A stretch of 64,000 nt of DNA from Actinomycetes bacterium. Lineage in GTDB: Bacteria > Actinomycetota > Actinomycetes > Mycobacteriales > Mycobacteriaceae. This document shows positions 8,105-17,250 of the stretch, in pieces; within the stretch, counting starts at the first letter, position 1; every line of letters starts with the position of its first letter. The stretch is from the NCBI GenBank assembly GCA_023461275.1, contig JAEYMI010000103.1, positions 44,621 through 108,620 of the forward strand. Reading direction: 5' to 3'. A program made the position numbers and the translations under genes. The notes under the pieces are model-generated. The model was not told the origin of the DNA. It saw only the letters and a program-made list of their open reading frames with translations, and searched no databases.

Positions 8105-9250
8105 TCAACCCAGCCGAGGGGCGGTGGCATCCGGTCCGCCGGGCACCATGCTCATCAGCGTCGCGATCCCGCAGCACTTGCCGTCGCCGTCGCGACACAC
8201 CAGCGGATCGAAACGCGTTTCCACCGGTCGTCGCATGGCCTGCACCAGGGCGTCGGAGGTACTGGTCGAGCCATCCACGATCAGCGGATTGTGCCGCCGA
8301 GTGATGGCGCCGGTCCCATCGCGCAAGACCAGTCCGGTTGGGCGTGTGGCGGCGTCGACCAGTACGACTCCGGGGCGATCCGGATGCTGGGCGAGCAGTG
8401 CGATCAGCGTCGCGTCATCGGCATCGCTCGGCGCGGTCGGCGCACTGACCGATAACTCGCCGATGGTATCGCCGTGGCCCGACGTCGGTGGCGGGAACTG
8501 TTCTGCCAGAGCCGGATCGATCCCGTTCATCGACGGTGCCGGCGCCCCCAGGAGGTAGCCCTGGCCGAGCGGGATGCCCAACTCGCGCAAGAGTCGAAGT
8601 TCGCCGGGTTCCTCGATACCTTCCACCACCAACCACGAGTTGATCTTGCTGGAGAAGCTGCTGAACATCTCCACCAGCGCGACCCGGGCGTCTTCGGACT
8701 GAAGGTCGGTGATGATGCTGCGGTCGAGTTTCACGAAGTCGGGTCGGATCTTGAGGATGTGGTGGAAGTTCGAGTATCCGGCTCCCGCATCGTCGACTGC
8801 GACGAAACCGCCCATCGCACGGATGTCGGCGACGGCGCGGGTGAGTAGGTCGTAGTCGCGCACCGAATCGTGCTCGGTCAGCTCAAAGATGAGACGCGAC
8901 AACGGTGCCTTGTGGAGGACCCTGCGGACCTCGTCGGACTGGATCGCTGCCGGTGAAACATTCACCCCGAGGAGCTGGTTCTCTCCGAGCAGATCTTGCT
9001 TGGGGATGGCCTGCTCGATGACGAGGGCTTCGAGTTCCACCTCGCGGTCGATCCGCTGGGCCGCCGCAAACCACCGATCGGGTGTTGCTTGTAATGGACC
9101 GGGGAACCGGCTCAGCGCCTCATAGCCGACCACACGCAGCCGGTGCAGGTCGACGACCGGTTGGAAGTGCAATGCCGGTGGTTGTCGTCGGCTGATGAGC
9201 TCGTCAACGGCGCTCTCCAGGTCTGGTGCGTTCGTGACCGACACCGGCAT
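8105..9250 (-). CDS. EAL-domain protein with C-terminal CBS-like region (paralog 2)
   Basis: About 381 residues from the ATG at 9250; in-frame ATGs at 9289 and 9364 would add unrelated N-terminal residues. It has the same architecture and motifs as its neighbours (EALSRFPGPLQATPDRWFAAA, NVSP, FELTEHDSV, DDAGAGYSN, FVKLDRS, VEGIE, LGQGYLLG). The C-terminal region repeats the pattern RPVETRFDPLVCRD...GIATL seen in both paralogs. Expected role: hydrolysis or sensing of cyclic-di-GMP in the cytoplasm. The 230 bp before paralog 1 are visibly less GC-rich than the genes. Confidence 0.83.
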   Translation of the reverse strand: MPVSVTNAPDLESAVDELISRRQPPALHFQPVVDLHRLRVVGYEALSRFPGPLQATPDRWFAAAQRIDREVELEALVIEQAIPKQDLLGENQLLGVNVSPAAIQSDEVRRVLHKAPLSRLIFELTEHDSVRDYDLLTRAVADIRAMGGFVAVDDAGAGYSNFHHILKIRPDFVKLDRSIITDLQSEDARVALVEMFSSFSSKINSWLVVEGIEEPGELRLLRELGIPLGQGYLLGAPAPSMNGIDPALAEQFPPPTSGHGDTIGELSVSAPTAPSDADDATLIALLAQHPDRPGVVLVDAATRPTGLVLRDGTGAITRRHNPLIVDGSTSTSDALVQAMRRPVETRFDPLVCRDGDGKCCGIATLMSMVPGGPDATAPRLG

Positions 9251-9403
9251 TACCTCGTTTGGTTCTCGTATACCTGCTGCGGTTGGCATGGAATTGCCCG
9301 AATACGGGTATTCAGAACACGCATATACGAATTCAAGCATCTGAAAATTTGTTTTCCATTGCAACTATACGCTGCCCGCGGCCTGCTACGGCCGTGTTGG
9401 GGA

Positions 9404-10528
9404 TTATTGCTGCTGTCCGGCCAGACCGAGGACGAGGCGATCGATGGGAACCAATCCCTGACATCGGCCGAGTGCGTCGGTACACACGAGCGGGTCGAAA
9501 CGACGGTCGGCGGGCCGAGTCATCGCGCGGCTCAACGCTTCCCGAATCTCGGTGCTGGCCAGGACGGTGCTGACACCGCGCCGGGTCACCCTGCTCGGTC
9601 CGGCGCGCAGGGCCAGTTGTACCGGATGGTCGTCGTCGTCGACCAGCACCAGCGCCGGGCGTTCCTTGTGCAGCGCGAGGATCGTCATCAGTGTGGCGTC
9701 GGCGGCATCCTGCGGTGCCGTCACGGCAGAATCGACGAAACGCAGGATTTCCTGATCCATTGGTCTTGCCGCCGCGACCAGGATCTCCGCGAAGGACGCC
9801 TCCAGTCCCCGCATGTCGGGATCGGGTCGACCGAGCAGGTATCCCTGCCCGAGAGGTACACCGAGTTGCAGCAGCCGTCGGAGTTCATCGTCCTTCTCGA
9901 TGCCCTCGGCGATCAGCCACGCATCGATGCGGTTGGTGAAATCACCGAACATCTCAACCAGCGCGGTCTTGGCGTCGTCGAGCTGTAGGTCGACGATCAG
10001 CGAGCGGTCGAGCTTCACGAAGTCCGGGCGCAAGGCCAGAATGTGTTGCAGGCTGGCGTATCCCGCGCCGGCGTCGTCGACGGCGATGAAGCCACCGGCC
10101 TTGCGGATCGTCGAGATCGTCTGCGACAGCACGCCGTAGCCGCTGTCGGAGATCGCAGCGTGTTCGGTCAGCTCGAAGACGATCGGAGCCAGCGACCGGC
10201 CGTAGATCAGTGCGAGCACCTGATCGGACACCAGTGCGTGCGGTCCGACGTTGACCGACAGGAAGGTGTTGGTCGGGAGGCTGGTGCGTGCGTCGAGCGC
10301 CTTGCCGATGACGAGTGCTTCGAGTTCGGAGCGACGACCGATGCGATGTGCGGCGGCGAACCAGTCCTCCGGAGATGCTTCGAGGGGGCCGGGGAAGCGA
10401 CTCAACGCCTCGTAGCCGACGATGCGCCCGCGTGTCATGTCGACGATCGGTTGGAAGACCAGTGGTGGGCCCTCGCCGGCCGCGATCAGGGCGTCGACCC
10501 TGCGTTCCAGATCAGGCCAGTGACCCAC
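9404..10528 (-). CDS. EAL-domain protein with C-terminal CBS-like region (paralog 3)
   Basis: 374 residues with a GTG start; an AGGG lies 6 nt upstream. EAL motifs: EALSRF, NVGP (the Ser of NVSP is Gly here), FELTEH, DDAGAGYAS, FVKLDRS, AEGIE, LGQGYLLG. The C-terminal CBS-like segment ends in RPADRRFDPLVC...GLVPIDRLV. It is the most upstream of the three tandem copies and probably closest to the shared ancestor's promoter. Whether it is catalytic or a c-di-GMP receptor cannot be decided by eye. Confidence 0.84.
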   Translation of the reverse strand: MGHWPDLERRVDALIAAGEGPPLVFQPIVDMTRGRIVGYEALSRFPGPLEASPEDWFAAAHRIGRRSELEALVIGKALDARTSLPTNTFLSVNVGPHALVSDQVLALIYGRSLAPIVFELTEHAAISDSGYGVLSQTISTIRKAGGFIAVDDAGAGYASLQHILALRPDFVKLDRSLIVDLQLDDAKTALVEMFGDFTNRIDAWLIAEGIEKDDELRRLLQLGVPLGQGYLLGRPDPDMRGLEASFAEILVAAARPMDQEILRFVDSAVTAPQDAADATLMTILALHKERPALVLVDDDDHPVQLALRAGPSRVTRRGVSTVLASTEIREALSRAMTRPADRRFDPLVCTDALGRCQGLVPIDRLVLGLAGQQQ

Positions 10529-10579
10529 CGACGGCCCTGTATGAGATTGTCACGCTGATGGATTGACGGTGTTTGCTTT

Positions 10580-10756
10580 TCATGGATCGGTGGTAATCTG
10601 TTGGCGAACCGCGTCGATGAGTTCAGGCGTGAGTACGGTCAGCTGATGAGCTGATGCCGCGTGGACCGCCACCTGATCGAGAATCTCCTGATCGGTGTCC
10701 GCTTCGAAGCTGGCATCGCAGTTCGGGACCACGGCGCCGCACAAAAATTTCTTCAT
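10580..10756 (-). CDS. DUF1059-family small protein
   Basis: 58 residues starting MKKFLCGAVVPNCDASFEA, with the DUF1059 pattern of two cysteines (Cys6 and Cys13) and the HAASAH segment. The ATG at 10756 is chosen because AGAAGG lies 7 nt upstream; an in-frame ATG 19 codons earlier gives an atypical N-terminus. The family's function is unknown. It lies 51 bp upstream of EAL paralog 3, so it may be cotranscribed with the EAL genes. Confidence 0.75.
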   Translation of the reverse strand: MKKFLCGAVVPNCDASFEADTDQEILDQVAVHAASAHQLTVLTPELIDAVRQQITTDP

Positions 10757-10823
10757 CGTCGACCTTCTGAAAAAACGAGACAACAAGCGTTGTTCGATGG
10801 CAGCTGGTTTCAATCTACTCGAA

Positions 10824-11651
10824 TCATGTGAGACGATCGCGTCTCGAATAGACGACCATCGAGTCGCGTCGAACGAATCCGATCAATGTCAGCCCCCGGT
10901 CGGTGGCGAGTTCGGCCGCCAATGACGACGGCGCCGACACCGCGGACAGGATCGGAATCCCCGCCATCGCGGCCTTCTGGACCAGCTCGAAACTCGCCCG
11001 GCCGGATACTTGGAGAACGTGGCCTGCCAGCGGAATGCTCTTGTGCCGCAAAGCCCAGCCGATCACCTTGTCGACCGCGTTATGCCTACCGACGTCCTCG
11101 GCCAGGGTGCGCATCTCGCCGGTGGCGCCGTCGAACAGTGCTGCCGCATGCAGGCCGCCGGTCTTGTCGAACACCTGCTGACCGGCCCGCAACCGATCGG
11201 GAAGTGACAGCACGAAGTCGGAGTCGACGATGAGTTCGTCGCCGGAGACATCCCGTCCGCCGCGCGCAGTGACGTCGTCGATGCTCGCCTTACCGCACAC
11301 CCCGCACGCACTGGTCTTGGTAACGGCCCGCGCGAGAGACATCGACCGAGCGTGTGCCTCGCCGGTGAGCTCAACGTCGAGGACGTTGTAGGTGTTGACG
11401 CCCTCGATGGTGCTGCCGGCGCAGTAGCGGGCGGAAACGATCTCGTCGGGGGCGGTGACGACGCCCTCGGCGACCAGCAACCCGCTCACCAGGTCCACGT
11501 CGTCGCCGGGCGTGCGCATGGTCACCATCAGGGGCACACCCCCGACGCGGATCTCCAACGGCTCCTCCACCGCCAGCACATCAGGGCGTTCGACGGCCTC
11601 GTACCCGGTCCGTAACCGGGTTACCCGACGTCGAACGGTGATGCGGCCCAT
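10824..11651 (-). CDS. fdhD: Formate dehydrogenase sulfurtransferase FdhD
   Basis: 275 residues. The catalytic CxxC motif is visible as SACGVCGKAS, followed by the FDKTGGLHAAALF and DVGRHNAVDKVIG segments typical of FdhD. The protein passes sulfur from a cysteine desulfurase to the molybdenum cofactor of formate dehydrogenase. No formate dehydrogenase gene is in the window. It starts 9 nt after dtd, so dtd-fdhD is probably one operon. Confidence 0.94.
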   Translation of the reverse strand: MGRITVRRRVTRLRTGYEAVERPDVLAVEEPLEIRVGGVPLMVTMRTPGDDVDLVSGLLVAEGVVTAPDEIVSARYCAGSTIEGVNTYNVLDVELTGEAHARSMSLARAVTKTSACGVCGKASIDDVTARGGRDVSGDELIVDSDFVLSLPDRLRAGQQVFDKTGGLHAAALFDGATGEMRTLAEDVGRHNAVDKVIGWALRHKSIPLAGHVLQVSGRASFELVQKAAMAGIPILSAVSAPSSLAAELATDRGLTLIGFVRRDSMVVYSRRDRLT

Positions 11652-11660
11652 GGCTTCACG

Positions 11661-12101
11661 CTAGCGGGTGTCGAGCACGATGGTGACCGGTCCGTCATTG
11701 ACCAGGCTGACCTGCATGTCGGCGCCGAATTCGCCGGTCGCCACGGTGAGCCCGAGCCGCCGGAGCTCATCGGTGACGGTGTCGACGAGCGGCTCGGCCA
11801 CCGGGCGGGGCGCGGCGGCGTTCCACGACGGCCGACGACCCTTCGCGGTGTTCGCGTAGAGGGTGAACTGGCTGATCACCAGCACCGGTGCGCCGACATC
11901 GCCGGCCGAGTACTCGTCGTCGAGAATCCGTAGCTTCCAGATCTTGTCGGCAATGCGGACCGCGTCGTCGGCGGTGTCGTCATGGGTGACGCCGATCAAC
12001 GCGACCAGACCCTGCGCACCGTCGGCGAGGTCGAGTGCGCCGACCGTCGCGCCGTCGACGGTGACCGACGCCGAGGTGACCCGCTGGATGACCGCTCGCA
12101 T
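11661..12101 (-). CDS. dtd: D-aminoacyl-tRNA deacylase
   Basis: 146 residues, exact family length. It starts MRAVIQRVTSASVTVDG, with the SQFTLYANTAKGRRPSW and GxFGADMQVSLVNDGPVT motifs of DTD; the Gly-cisPro equivalent is NDGPVT. It frees D-amino acids and glycine from mischarged tRNAs. The start at 12101 is set by homology; longer in-frame extensions do not resemble DTD. Confidence 0.95.
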   Translation of the reverse strand: MRAVIQRVTSASVTVDGATVGALDLADGAQGLVALIGVTHDDTADDAVRIADKIWKLRILDDEYSAGDVGAPVLVISQFTLYANTAKGRRPSWNAAAPRPVAEPLVDTVTDELRRLGLTVATGEFGADMQVSLVNDGPVTIVLDTR

Positions 12102-12156
12102 GCGATCAGGGTGCCAGGGTCGGAATAGGGGCGGATCGGGTGGGGTTGCGCCAGAC

Positions 12157-13011
12157 ATGGATTCCTCAGCCAATACGGACAAGGCAACCCACATCGAGCG
12201 CTTCGGTCGGCACGGGACCTGGGGCTGGTTCAAACGCTTCTCCCCGGACGAGGCGCGCGCGATCGAGGAACTCGGGTACGGGACCATCTGGCTGGGCGGC
12301 TCACCCAAGCACCTCGGACCGGTCCGCACGGTGTTGGAGTCGACGCAATCGATCACCGTGGCCACCGGCATCGTCAACATCTGGAACACCGACGCCGCTG
12401 CGATCGCCGCCGAGTTCCACCAGCTCGAGGCCGACTTTCCCGGACGTTTCTACCTCGGCGTGGGCGCCGGGCATCCCGAAGCCACCGCCGAGTACCAGAA
12501 GCCCTACGACGCGGTGAGCGCGTATCTCGATGTGCTGGACCGGGAATCGGTTCCGGTCAACCGTCGATTGCTTGCCGCTCTCGGTCCGCGCATGCTCCGA
12601 CTGTCCGCCGATCGCGCATTGGGAGCCCACCCGTACCTGACCACGCCCGCGCACACGGAGTCCGCGCGGGAAACCCTCGGCGCCGCAGCGCTATTGGCGC
12701 CGGAGCACAAGGTGGTGGTCAACACCGACGCGGTCGCGGCACGCGAAATCGGCCGTCCGCCGGTGGATCAGCCGTATCTGCATCTGAGCAACTACACGTC
12801 GAACCTCAAACGGCTCGGCTGGACCGACGCCGACATCGCCGACGGCGGCAGCGACGCATTGATCGATGCGCTTGTCGCACATGGGGATGCGGCGTCGGTG
12901 CGCAGGCAGGTCGATGAACACCTGGCCGCCGGGGCCGATCACGTGACCATTCAGGTGCTCGGCTCCGAGAGCCCGGTACCGGCGTTGAAGGCGATCATCG
13001 AGGCCGGGTGA
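12157..13011 (+). CDS. F420-dependent LLM-class oxidoreductase (TIGR03620-like)
   Basis: 284 residues from ATG 12157. The protein reads as a luciferase-like monooxygenase barrel: HGTWGWFKRFSPDEAR, GYGTIWLGGSP, ATGIVNIWNTD, FYLGVGAGHPE and a C-terminal VRRQVDEHLAAGADHV helix. Members of this actinobacterial branch use reduced F420 rather than FMN; the substrate is unknown. It is transcribed divergently from dtd with 55 bp between the starts. Confidence 0.85.
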   Translation: MDSSANTDKATHIERFGRHGTWGWFKRFSPDEARAIEELGYGTIWLGGSPKHLGPVRTVLESTQSITVATGIVNIWNTDAAAIAAEFHQLEADFPGRFYLGVGAGHPEATAEYQKPYDAVSAYLDVLDRESVPVNRRLLAALGPRMLRLSADRALGAHPYLTTPAHTESARETLGAAALLAPEHKVVVNTDAVAAREIGRPPVDQPYLHLSNYTSNLKRLGWTDADIADGGSDALIDALVAHGDAASVRRQVDEHLAAGADHVTIQVLGSESPVPALKAIIEAG

Positions 13012-13017
13012 GGTGGC

Positions 13018-13072
13018 CTCGATACGCTGCGTGCTCGCTCCGCTCGCGCGCGGCTACTCGCCCGGCAGAGGG
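13018..13072. repeat. GC-rich dyad between convergent genes
   Basis: CTCGATACGCTGCGTG at the left and CGCGCGCGGCTACTCG at the right flank a GCTCGCTCCGCTCGC core; the segment is partly self-complementary. Similar GATACGC...CTACTCG intergenic elements are, as I recall, scattered through Gordonia/Rhodococcus genomes. It lies between convergent genes and may act as a two-way terminator. No second copy was seen in this window. Confidence 0.4.
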
Positions 13073-13093
13073 TGCGACTCGACCAGCAGGCGG

Positions 13094-13825
13094 TCAGTCC
13101 AGCGCGTAGGTGACCTTGACGGTCAACGTCACCGACTGCTGTCCCGCCTCGATCGGTACCGGGGAGGCGGACATGGTGCTGCGCATCATCGGGCCGGGGG
13201 AGGACTGGTCGGTGGTGGTGCTCTCGTCGACGCTGATGACCTGGCCCAGTGAATCACCGGCGAGCGACGCGTACTGCTCGGCACGCGATCGGGCGTCGTT
13301 GAATGCCGACTCCCTGGCCTGATTCATCAGCTTGGTGTTGTCGTCGATGCTGAACCCCACGTTGCTGATTCGGGTGTCGTCGCCACCGGCGGTCGCGGCG
13401 GCGGAAAGCACGGTCGACGCCTTGGACAGGTCGCGCACGGTGACGCGCAGCGAGTTGGTGGCTACGTAGCTGCTGATCTGGCTGGCGCCGCCGGGGGCCG
13501 GGCTGGAGTATTGCGGATTGATCGAGACCTGTTGGGTCTGAATGTCTTTGCGGTCGACGCCGGCGTTGACCAGTGCGTCGGTCACCGCTTTCACCTTCTC
13601 GTTGGCGCCGTTGAGTGCACTGGTCACGTCGTTGCCGGTGACCTCGACGCCGATGTCGGCGCTCAACGTATCCGGCGTGCCCTTGACCTCGCCGCTGCCG
13701 ACGACGGTGACCGTGCGTGGATTGCTCGGACCGTTGTCGTTGCCGCAAGCGGCCAGACCGCTGGTGGCGATCACCAGCACAGCGGCCGCCGCGAGGCCGC
13801 GTCGAAGAATGGCTGTTGTCTTCAT
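13094..13825 (-). CDS. SIMPL-domain (DUF541) lipoprotein
   Basis: 243 residues. The N-terminus is a lipoprotein signal ending in GLAAC, with lipidated Cys27. The rest is the SIMPL/DUF541 pattern: VVGSGEVKGTPDTLSADIGV, then ADARSRAEQYASLAG-like helices and a final VTLTVKVTYALD strand. It is probably anchored on the outer face of the membrane; SIMPL proteins are linked to oxidative stress but have no defined activity. The start is supported by AAGGAG 8 nt upstream and by a 4-nt ATGA overlap with the preceding gene. Confidence 0.88.
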   Translation of the reverse strand: MKTTAILRRGLAAAAVLVIATSGLAACGNDNGPSNPRTVTVVGSGEVKGTPDTLSADIGVEVTGNDVTSALNGANEKVKAVTDALVNAGVDRKDIQTQQVSINPQYSSPAPGGASQISSYVATNSLRVTVRDLSKASTVLSAAATAGGDDTRISNVGFSIDDNTKLMNQARESAFNDARSRAEQYASLAGDSLGQVISVDESTTTDQSSPGPMMRSTMSASPVPIEAGQQSVTLTVKVTYALD

Positions 13826-14211
13826 CGAACCGGCTCCTTGATCAGCAATGTGATGGCCCAACCGACGATCGAGATCACGATCGCGCCGAAGATGGCCGAC
13901 CAGAAGAAGCTGTCGACCTGCAGGCCCCAGTGCGTGGTGTGCCGGGTGATCCACGAGGTGATCTCGAGCATGAACGCGTTGATGACGACGTGGATCAGAC
14001 CGAGGGTGAGGATGTAGAGCGGAATCGAGAGGATCTGCACGATCGGCTTGATGAAGGCGTTCACCAGGCCGAAGATCACCGCGACGACGAGCACGATGCC
14101 GATCTTCTGCAGCGTTGTCGATCCGCCGACGAAGTGCATGCCGGGCACGATCAGGGTGGCGATCCACAGCGCGAGGCCGGTGAATGCGGTGCGGATCAGG
14201 AAGGCGGTCAT
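13822..14211 (-). CDS. Phage-holin-family small membrane protein (non-phage)
   Basis: 129 residues with four hydrophobic segments (WIATLIVPGMHF, GIVLVVAVIFGLVNAFIKPI, PLYILTLGLIHVVINAFML, FGAIVISIVGWAITLLI). The pattern fits the TMEM/phage-holin-4 superfamily membrane proteins common in actinobacterial chromosomes. It overlaps the SIMPL lipoprotein gene by 4 nt, so the two are coupled. Function unknown; no phage genes are nearby. Confidence 0.8.
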   Translation of the reverse strand: MTAFLIRTAFTGLALWIATLIVPGMHFVGGSTTLQKIGIVLVVAVIFGLVNAFIKPIVQILSIPLYILTLGLIHVVINAFMLEITSWITRHTTHWGLQVDSFFWSAIFGAIVISIVGWAITLLIKEPVR

Positions 14212-14343
14212 GTCCGACAGTGTGCCAGTGTGGTCGCGTCGCGCGGCCGGAAAGTCCCCCATTTTGACTAACGACAACCCCACCTATCCCTGAATAGGAT
14301 CACTGAATCGTATGGCCGGAGCGATCGAACGGGGGTAGGCGCT

Positions 14344-17250
14344 GTGACGTGGCAGCCCCCGAATCGATCCACCAGACGGGTCGTCGTCGACGGTTCACAG
14401 TCGCCCCCGAGAGTGCCGGGCCAGTCGGCTTCGACGTCCGGGACGCGACCGTCCGCTCCGCATAGTGGTCCGCCTTCTGACGATCGCCCGTCGGCACAAG
14501 GTGCCGATATGCGCGAGGCCGAACGGATCGAGGAAGCTGTGCGTGCGACGGCCGTCGAGGTCGCCGGGTCGATTGCCATGGTCGCGGAATCGGTTAACAC
14601 TCTCCGCGACGAACAGTCGCGCCGGTTCGGTGATCGTCGGGAGCAGGTCCGTCGAGAGACCGATGTGCTCCGCGAGTCACGGCTGGCTGCCATCGCTGCC
14701 GAAGAGAACGCCACTCGGCACGCTGCCGAGACCACGCTCGCCGCGTCGATCGACGCACTTGCTCCGGGACCGGCCGGTGCGGGGTGGTCGGATCCGTGGG
14801 TGATTGACCCGGAGGCGGGAATGCCGAGATATCTCCGGGTCGGCGGTCTCGACGCAGCCGGGACACGCGGCAGTGACCCGCGGGCCGCATTGGTGCCGTT
14901 CCTGATGTCCACCGGATGGTTCATTCGAGGTGATCGGAAGAACGCGTCGGCACTGGTGCAAAGCGCATTGTTGCGCGTCATCGCGTCAGTCCCGTTGCAA
15001 CGACTGATAATTCACGTTTTTGACCCTCGAATCAGCGGTGTCGCAGGTGTTTTCGCGCCCATTCGCTCTGCTCGCGCTGCCGCGCTGCCCGCGCCGCTAC
15101 ACAGCGCGTCCGGCTTGGCTGATGTTCTCAATGGTGTGGCCGATCTGGCCGGTCGCAACGCGGAGTTGATCGGGGCCCGCCACCTCGCCGACCTGGCGTC
15201 GCTCTGGGAATCCGAAGGAGTCTCGACGGGTGATCTGGCGATCGTGGTCGTTCTGGATTACCCGACCGGGATCAGCGACGTCTGTCACGACCTGCTGATG
15301 CGCCTGGCCGAAACCGGTCCCGCCCGAGGCGTTTCGTTGCTGGTCACCCACGACCCCGAGGCGCGCGCTGAGCGGGGTGTGCAGCCCAAGGCGTTGCGGC
15401 GTGCGCTGACCACCTTCGACCACCAGGACCGGCGGTGGACGGTCGAGACGCTACCCGGGTGCGCCGGAGTCATCGACGAAGGACCGCCGCCGGCATCGGT
15501 CATCCAACCGACGGTCGCCGACGTCGTCCGGCGCGCGGTGGACAATCGTGGACCGACTATCGAGCTCGGTGAATTGCTGGCGCCGTACATGGGGACCGAG
15601 TGGCGCGATACCGCCGACGATGAATTGGAAGCGATCATCGGCCGCGTGGGACGCCAACCGCTCACCATCGCTCTGCGTTCGGAGAATCCGCCGACGCCGA
15701 ACATGTTGATCGGTGGTGCCGTGGGCCAGGGGAAGTCGAATCTTCTTCTGGACGTCATTTATTCGCTTGCAGCCCGCTACAGCCCCGACGAGCTGGAGAT
15801 GCTGCTGCTCGATTTCAAACAGGGGCTCGAGTTCAAACGGTTCGACCGCGACGCGGACGGCCGGAACTGGCTGCCCCATGCCCGAGTGTTGTGTCTGGAG
15901 TCGAACAAGGCGTTCGGATTGTCGGTGTTGCAATTCGTGAGCGACGAGATGATCCGTCGCGCGGAACTGTTCAATCGGGTGCGCTGCAACGGATTCAGCA
16001 GCTACCGGAAGACCACCGGCGAACCGCTGCGCAGGTTGCTGCTGATCATCGACGAATTCCAGGTGTTGTTCGACGGACATGACGACATGACCGGCGATGC
16101 CGTCCGGCTGTTCGAGAACATCGCCAAGCAGGGCCGTGCCTATGGAATTCACGTGCTGCTGTCCTCACAGACGGTGTCGGGCATCTCCGGACTCCAGGTC
16201 AAGGGCGACTCGATCTTCGCCCAGTTCCCGATCAGGGTGTCGCTGAAGAACACTCGCGAAGAATCCGAAGCCATCCTGTCTCGGCACAACACGGCTGCCG
16301 CGGAATTGACCTATCGCGGTGAGGTCATCGTCAACCGGAATCTCGGTATGACCACTGACGCCAACGAACGAGGGATCGCCGCGTACGCAGAGCCCGAGGA
16401 CATGACCCGTCTGCAGGCCGAGCTGTGGGAGCGTGCCATGGGCTCCGGACGAATCCGTGAGCCATGGGTCTTCTTGGGCAGGCGAGCGGCTCAGTGGCCC
16501 ATGGCCGGGGCGTTCGTCGGCAACGCGCAGTCCACCGCGGGATGGATTGGTCGGCCGATGGCCATCACCGATTCTCCGGTGGTCGCCGATTTCGACGGAG
16601 CCGACCGCGGTCTGGCACTGGTCGGCAGCGGGGATGACATCGCCCGATGCGTGTTGGGATCGTTGGCGTTCACCGCTTTACGTGGCTGGGACGGCGGGCG
16701 AGTGGTGGTGCTCAACGGTTTGTCGGGCACCACCGGCGATGGCGCGGATGCCGTCGGCGCCGTGATGTCCTCGTTGATCGGGCAGCCCATCGAGGTCGAC
16801 GTCGTCGATCAAGCGGGTATCCCGGAGGCGCTCGCCGGGTTGGCGTCGACGTCGGTCCCCACCGCGGTCATCGCGCTAGGACTGCATCGTGTTGATCTGA
16901 CCACGGAGGTCAGCTCGAATCCGGAAACCTATGAATCGGAATCCGGAGCAGACGTCGTGAAGAAGATCGCGACCGGGCGTACCGGTGCACCGACCATCCT
17001 CATCGGGTGGTGGCCGCATGTCCGGGCGCTCACCGAGTCGCTCGGCTACGACCACGATGGCATCGGTACGTATGTGACGCTGCGGATCGGCATCGACGAT
17101 CTGCGATCGATCGCCGGGCCGCATGCCATCCCACCCGACGGATCGCCGCGCGTCGGAGTGTTCAACCGCAACAACGACGATGGCCTCGTGGAGGTCATTC
17201 CGTTCGAACCCATCGACGCCACGGTCGTGACGAGATGGGCGCGGGTGTGA
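14344..17250 (+). CDS. FtsK/SpoIIIE-type ATPase with three ATPase-like domains
   Basis: 968 residues, GTG start. Residues 1-55 are disordered and 55-125 predict a coiled coil. Residues 180-350 form a degenerate ATPase-like domain (SALLRVIASVPLQRLIIHVF). The central domain has Walker A GGAVGQGKS at 457-465 and Walker B LLLIIDEF with D570/E571, plus the sensor-like LLSSQT. A third, degenerate domain contains GLALVGSGDD. The three-domain chain recalls EccC of type VII secretion, but there is no N-terminal membrane helix. It heads a co-directional cluster to 24469. It could drive DNA or protein translocation; no substrate is evident. Confidence 0.8.
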   Translation: MTWQPPNRSTRRVVVDGSQSPPRVPGQSASTSGTRPSAPHSGPPSDDRPSAQGADMREAERIEEAVRATAVEVAGSIAMVAESVNTLRDEQSRRFGDRREQVRRETDVLRESRLAAIAAEENATRHAAETTLAASIDALAPGPAGAGWSDPWVIDPEAGMPRYLRVGGLDAAGTRGSDPRAALVPFLMSTGWFIRGDRKNASALVQSALLRVIASVPLQRLIIHVFDPRISGVAGVFAPIRSARAAALPAPLHSASGLADVLNGVADLAGRNAELIGARHLADLASLWESEGVSTGDLAIVVVLDYPTGISDVCHDLLMRLAETGPARGVSLLVTHDPEARAERGVQPKALRRALTTFDHQDRRWTVETLPGCAGVIDEGPPPASVIQPTVADVVRRAVDNRGPTIELGELLAPYMGTEWRDTADDELEAIIGRVGRQPLTIALRSENPPTPNMLIGGAVGQGKSNLLLDVIYSLAARYSPDELEMLLLDFKQGLEFKRFDRDADGRNWLPHARVLCLESNKAFGLSVLQFVSDEMIRRAELFNRVRCNGFSSYRKTTGEPLRRLLLIIDEFQVLFDGHDDMTGDAVRLFENIAKQGRAYGIHVLLSSQTVSGISGLQVKGDSIFAQFPIRVSLKNTREESEAILSRHNTAAAELTYRGEVIVNRNLGMTTDANERGIAAYAEPEDMTRLQAELWERAMGSGRIREPWVFLGRRAAQWPMAGAFVGNAQSTAGWIGRPMAITDSPVVADFDGADRGLALVGSGDDIARCVLGSLAFTALRGWDGGRVVVLNGLSGTTGDGADAVGAVMSSLIGQPIEVDVVDQAGIPEALAGLASTSVPTAVIALGLHRVDLTTEVSSNPETYESESGADVVKKIATGRTGAPTILIGWWPHVRALTESLGYDHDGIGTYVTLRIGIDDLRSIAGPHAIPPDGSPRVGVFNRNNDDGLVEVIPFEPIDATVVTRWARV

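Noticed and set aside
13822..14211. Prophage remnant suggested by a holin-family protein
   Set aside because: No integrase, lysin, capsid or tail gene nearby; this membrane family is chromosomal in many actinobacteria.
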